From CAZQBY01 sp964592405 [NCBI: uncultured archaeon] (GTDB lineage: Archaea; Altiarchaeota; Altiarchaeia; JAFGQM01): DNA of 53,327 nucleotides. The DNA lies in NCBI GenBank assembly GCA_964592405.1, contig CAZQBY010000008.1, positions 1-53,327 of the forward strand, given 5' to 3'. This document shows positions 50,711-53,327 of this stretch, piece by piece (the stretch's first letter is position 1; each line of letters starts with the position of its first letter). The position numbers and the translations under genes are program-made. A model generated the notes under the pieces. That model made no database searches, was not told where the DNA came from, and worked only from the letters and a program-made list of their open reading frames with translations.

Positions 50711-50932
50711 ATGAAACTTGGTAAAAGGCGCGGCGATATTGTTGCAGCTCCGGTGATTGGTGGGGTAGTTGCAGTCATGGCATTCTTCATACTCTACTCT
50801 ATGGCAGGCTTCCAGAATATGGGGGGCGACATTGCCGGCATAGGTTTTGGACTGTTTCTAAGTTTGGTTATGGCAGTTATTGCCGGTGCCGTGGTCTTTG
50901 GAGAACTGATGGCTAGGGCGCTTGAAAGCTGA
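50711..50932 (+). CDS. Small two-helix membrane protein of unknown function
   Basis: A 73-residue protein with a basic N-terminus (MKLGKRRGDIVAAPVIGG), then two hydrophobic segments (about 12-32 and 43-65) rich in Gly, Ala and Val, and no Cys or His. Both ends would face the cytoplasm. I recognise no family. It is flanked by a divergent GT2 gene and, 72 bp downstream, ilvC. The clean start and membrane design make it a real gene in my view. Confidence 0.6.
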   Translation: MKLGKRRGDIVAAPVIGGVVAVMAFFILYSMAGFQNMGGDIAGIGFGLFLSLVMAVIAGAVVFGELMARALES

Positions 50933-51004
50933 TCCTCACAAACCGGTCTTTTTAAGCAACCAACCTCTAACCTAAAGATATTTTTATGTCAGGGGGGCTG
51001 AAAG

Positions 51005-51988
51005 ATGGCTAAGATTTACTACGAAAAGGATGCGAACCTGGATGTTCTCAAAGATAAGACAGTTGCAATAATAGGCTATGGTAATCAGGGTCATGCACAG
51101 GCCCTGAACCTTAGGGACAGTGGGGTGAATGTCATAGTAGGATTGGTTAGGGATCCCTCATGGACCATAGCTGAAAAAGCAGGTTTTGAAGTCATGCCTA
51201 TCGCAGAGGCCGCAAAGAAGGGCGATATTGTCCACATACTAATACCAGATGAAGTGCAGGCCGATGTCTACAAGGAGCACATAGAGCCTAATCTGGAGGA
51301 AGGAAATGCCCTTTCATTCAGCCACGGTTTCAATATACGTTTCAAACAGATAATCCCCCCGAAGAACGTGGATGTGTTCATGGTCGCTCCCAAGGGTCCG
51401 GGGCACCGTGTCAGGGAGGTCTATGAAGGAGGATTTGGCGTCCCGGCACTTGTGGCCGTTGAACAGGATTATACTGGCAAAGCCAAGGATATTGCTCTGG
51501 CATTCGCAAAAGGCATAGGTGCTACGAGGGCGGGGGTCATAGAGACGACCTTTGACGAGGAGACCGAGACTGATTTATTCGGCGAGCAGGTGGACTTGTG
51601 CGGCGGTGTCAGTGAGATGATACTCGCCAGTTTTGAGACACTGGTAAAAAACGGCTACCAGCCGGAGATTGCCTATTTCGAGGTACTGCACGAGCTAAAG
51701 CTCATCACTGACCTCATCCAGGAGGGCGGTCTCGAGAACATGTGGGCAAAGGTCTCCAACACAGCGGAATATGGCGGCCGGACACGAGGAAAGCTGATAA
51801 TTAATGAGGAATCGCGCAGGAATATGCAGAAAATACTGGATGATATCAGATCCGGCAAGTTTGCTGAGGAATGGATAAACGAACGAAAAGCAGGATTGCC
51901 CACACTCACCAAGTTGCGTGAGGAGGGCAGGAGCCACCAGATAGAAAAGGTGGGTGCAGAATTGCGTAAGATGTTTGAGAAGAGGTGA
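51005..51988 (+). CDS. ilvC: Ketol-acid reductoisomerase
   Basis: A 327-residue class I enzyme. The N-terminal Rossmann domain has [20 protein letters not shown]. Then come [20 protein letters not shown], and the knotted C-terminal domain with the metal ligands in [19 protein letters not shown] (D and E) and [19 protein letters not shown]. It converts acetolactate (or acetohydroxybutyrate) to the dihydroxy acid in valine/isoleucine synthesis. The cofactor choice (NADPH or NADH) is set by the loop RDPSW, which I cannot interpret firmly. GGGGGGC-rich SD-like sequence lies before the ATG. leuC-type gene follows. Confidence 0.96.
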   Translation: MAKIYYEKDANLDVLKDKTVAIIGYGNQGHAQALNLRDSGVNVIVGLVRDPSWTIAEKAGFEVMPIAEAAKKGDIVHILIPDEVQADVYKEHIEPNLEEGNALSFSHGFNIRFKQIIPPKNVDVFMVAPKGPGHRVREVYEGGFGVPALVAVEQDYTGKAKDIALAFAKGIGATRAGVIETTFDEETETDLFGEQVDLCGGVSEMILASFETLVKNGYQPEIAYFEVLHELKLITDLIQEGGLENMWAKVSNTAEYGGRTRGKLIINEESRRNMQKILDDIRSGKFAEEWINERKAGLPTLTKLREEGRSHQIEKVGAELRKMFEKR

Positions 51989-52034
51989 GTCCCTCTTCCA
52001 TCTTTTGCCATTTTCTTGTTTCTCTCTCTGAGGC

Positions 52035-52081
52035 GGGCTTGGGAAACAAAAGGAGGAAAGCCCCCATTTAGGCAGTTTTTT
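52035..52081 (+). terminator. Possible ilvC terminator: weak hairpin followed by a T run
   Basis: GGGCTT (52035-52040) can pair with AAGCCC (52058-52063) over a 17-nt loop, and TTTTTT stands at 52076-52081. The stem is short; the T run could equally be part of the TATA region of the next gene (TTTTTTATTA about 50 bp before its ATG). Confidence 0.3.
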
Positions 52082-52131
52082 ATTACGCTGACAACAAACT
52101 ATAGACTTCTGACTGATTCGTTCTTCACAAA

Positions 52132-53327
52132 ATGCGACCTATGACAATAGCGGAGAAGATAATAGCAGCACACTCTGGCAGGGATAGCGTGAAGCCCGGA
52201 GATCTGGTTGAGATAAGCCTGGACAGGATACTGTGCCATGAGGTTACAACACCGCCAGCAATCTCGGCACTGGAGAAGATGGGCATGGACTGCATCTTCG
52301 ACCCGGACAAGATAATCGTGACACCGGACCACTTCGTCCCGGCCAAGGATGAGAAGTCCGCCATGCTGGCAAAACGGCTGCGGGAGTGGGTCCAGAGGCA
52401 TGGAATAAAGAACTACTACGAGATAGGTCGCCACGGCATCTGCCACACCATAATGCTGGAGCAGGGTCATGTGGCCCCCGGAATGACTGTTGTGGCAGGC
52501 GACAGCCACACATGCACCCATGGAGTGGTTGGGGCTTTTGCCTATGGCATAGGATCTACAGAACTGGCTGCAGCAATAGCCATGGGCAGGATTTGGCTGA
52601 GGGTGCCGGAGACCATCAAGATAAATGTGAACGGAAAGTTGGGGAAAGGCGTCTACTCAAAGGACGTCATGCTGTATATCATCTCCAAGCTGGGTGTGGA
52701 TGGGGCCACAGACATGGTCATAGAATTTGATGGGAATGTAATACGTGATATGGATGTAGAGGACAGGGTTGTCTTCTCTAATATGGCTGTAGAAGCCGGA
52801 GCTACCTCAGGGATAATCAGCCCGGACGAGAAGACCCTTGAATACATCAGGGCTAGGGGAGTGAAGGATTTTACAGTCTACAAGGCTGATGAGGAGGTAC
52901 AGTATCATAAAATCTATGACTTTGATGTCTCCAAGCTGGAGCCGATGGTGGGCGTGCCGCCGCTGCCATCAAATGTCAGGCCGGTCAGCGAGCTGGGCGA
53001 TGTCAGGGTGGACCAGATAGTCATAGGCTCATGCACCAACGGCAGGATAAGGGATCTACGTGAGGCAGCCAAGGTCATGAAGGGAAGCAAGGTAAAAGAC
53101 TACGTCAGAATGATTGTCATACCTGCGACTACTGAGATATGGAAGCAGGCGGACAGAGAGGGTCTGTTCAAGATATTTACAGATGCGGGCGCAACAATAT
53201 CCACACCTACATGCGGTCCCTGCTTGGGCGGGCACATGGGCGTGCTGGCGGCAGGCGAGACCTGCATAGCCTCGACCAACCGCAACTTCGTGGGGCGCAT
53301 GGGCTCGCCGAAGTCCTCGGTCTTCAT
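52132..53327 (+). CDS. leuC: 3-Isopropylmalate/homoaconitate dehydratase large subunit (partial, cut by window edge)
   Basis: The frame runs open from ATG 52132 to the window end (about 398 codons; full length is about 420). The start is MRPMTIAEKIIAAHSGRDSV; Met4 at 52141 is the alternative. Aconitase-family marks are VAGDSHTCTHGVVGAFAYGI, GSCTNGRIRDLREAA and PTCGPCLGGHMGVLAAGE, which contain the three cysteines of the [4Fe-4S] cluster. It isomerises isopropylmalate in leucine synthesis or homocitrate in a homoaconitase role. Closeness to ilvC favours branched-chain synthesis. The small subunit lies outside the window. Confidence 0.93.
   Translation, partial: MRPMTIAEKIIAAHSGRDSVKPGDLVEISLDRILCHEVTTPPAISALEKMGMDCIFDPDKIIVTPDHFVPAKDEKSAMLAKRLREWVQRHGIKNYYEIGRHGICHTIMLEQGHVAPGMTVVAGDSHTCTHGVVGAFAYGIGSTELAAAIAMGRIWLRVPETIKINVNGKLGKGVYSKDVMLYIISKLGVDGATDMVIEFDGNVIRDMDVEDRVVFSNMAVEAGATSGIISPDEKTLEYIRARGVKDFTVYKADEEVQYHKIYDFDVSKLEPMVGVPPLPSNVRPVSELGDVRVDQIVIGSCTNGRIRDLREAAKVMKGSKVKDYVRMIVIPATTEIWKQADREGLFKIFTDAGATISTPTCGPCLGGHMGVLAAGETCIASTNRNFVGRMGSPKSSVF

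Overview
The window is archaeal chromosome. It encodes ribosomal proteins L10e, L21e and L37e, RNA polymerase subunit F, transcription factor TFE, RadB, Cdc48, class I lysyl-tRNA synthetase, Trm56, archaeal NAC, FtsY, and the inositol-phospholipid pair Ino1 plus archaetidylinositol-phosphate synthase. Many genes have a TATA-like box about 25-40 bp before the start codon, which fits leaderless or short-leader archaeal transcripts. The gene set fits a free-living, biosynthetically capable euryarchaeal-type lineage. An uncultivated group such as Altiarchaeota is a guess that the sequence alone cannot settle. No rRNA, tRNA, CRISPR array or intact transposon was recognised, and no gene-free stretch exceeds about 300 bp.

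Layout. (1) 1-6600: a surface-glycan region. Between about 317 and 6590 it is visibly AT-rich and carries a divergent RtcB-like protein, two methyltransferases, a glycosyltransferase, a CDP-alcohol phosphotransferase variant and a flippase. Broken gene pieces lie at its left end and between its first two genes, so it looks like a recombined or imported cassette. (2) 6636-9729: a tight ugd-galU-uxs operon making UDP-glucose, UDP-glucuronate and UDP-xylose. (3) 9806-14645: a small basic protein, L10e, a glycosyltransferase remnant behind an epimerase gene, and a SERCA-like P-type ATPase. (4) 14915-16214: L21e, RpoF and a DUF655 protein. (5) 16278-21285: dapA-dapB-dapL-dapF-lysA, the diaminopimelate-aminotransferase route to lysine. 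Its first two steps (ask, asd) lie at 31183-33495, beside lysS. (6) 21458-23172: ino1 plus archaetidylinositol-phosphate synthase. (7) 23159-25614: a divergent FtsZ/tubulin-like GTPase paired with a secreted, membrane-anchored protein. This is the most likely undescribed system in the window. (8) 25753-29474: cdc48, then divergent radB, a DJ-1/PfpI protein and a cupin. (9) 33632-41361: information-processing and housekeeping genes (trm56, tfe, an HD protein, an M50 protease, L37e, ftsY, thpR, nac, glmS, an unknown, nadA). (10) 41571-47769: a glycogen-type cluster (GT4, GH57, GT3 glycogen synthase, debranching enzyme). (11) 47949 to the end: a DUF5752-like domain fused to a histone-H1-like lysine-rich tail, a GalT-like protein, a GT2 glycosyltransferase, a two-helix membrane peptide, ilvC, and the start of a leuC-type gene cut by the window edge.

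Together the genes describe an archaeon that makes its own lysine, branched-chain amino acids, NAD precursor and amino sugars, stores alpha-glucan, builds inositol lipids and assembles a probably xylose-containing surface glycan. All functional calls come from reading translated sequences and remembered family motifs; no database search was run.
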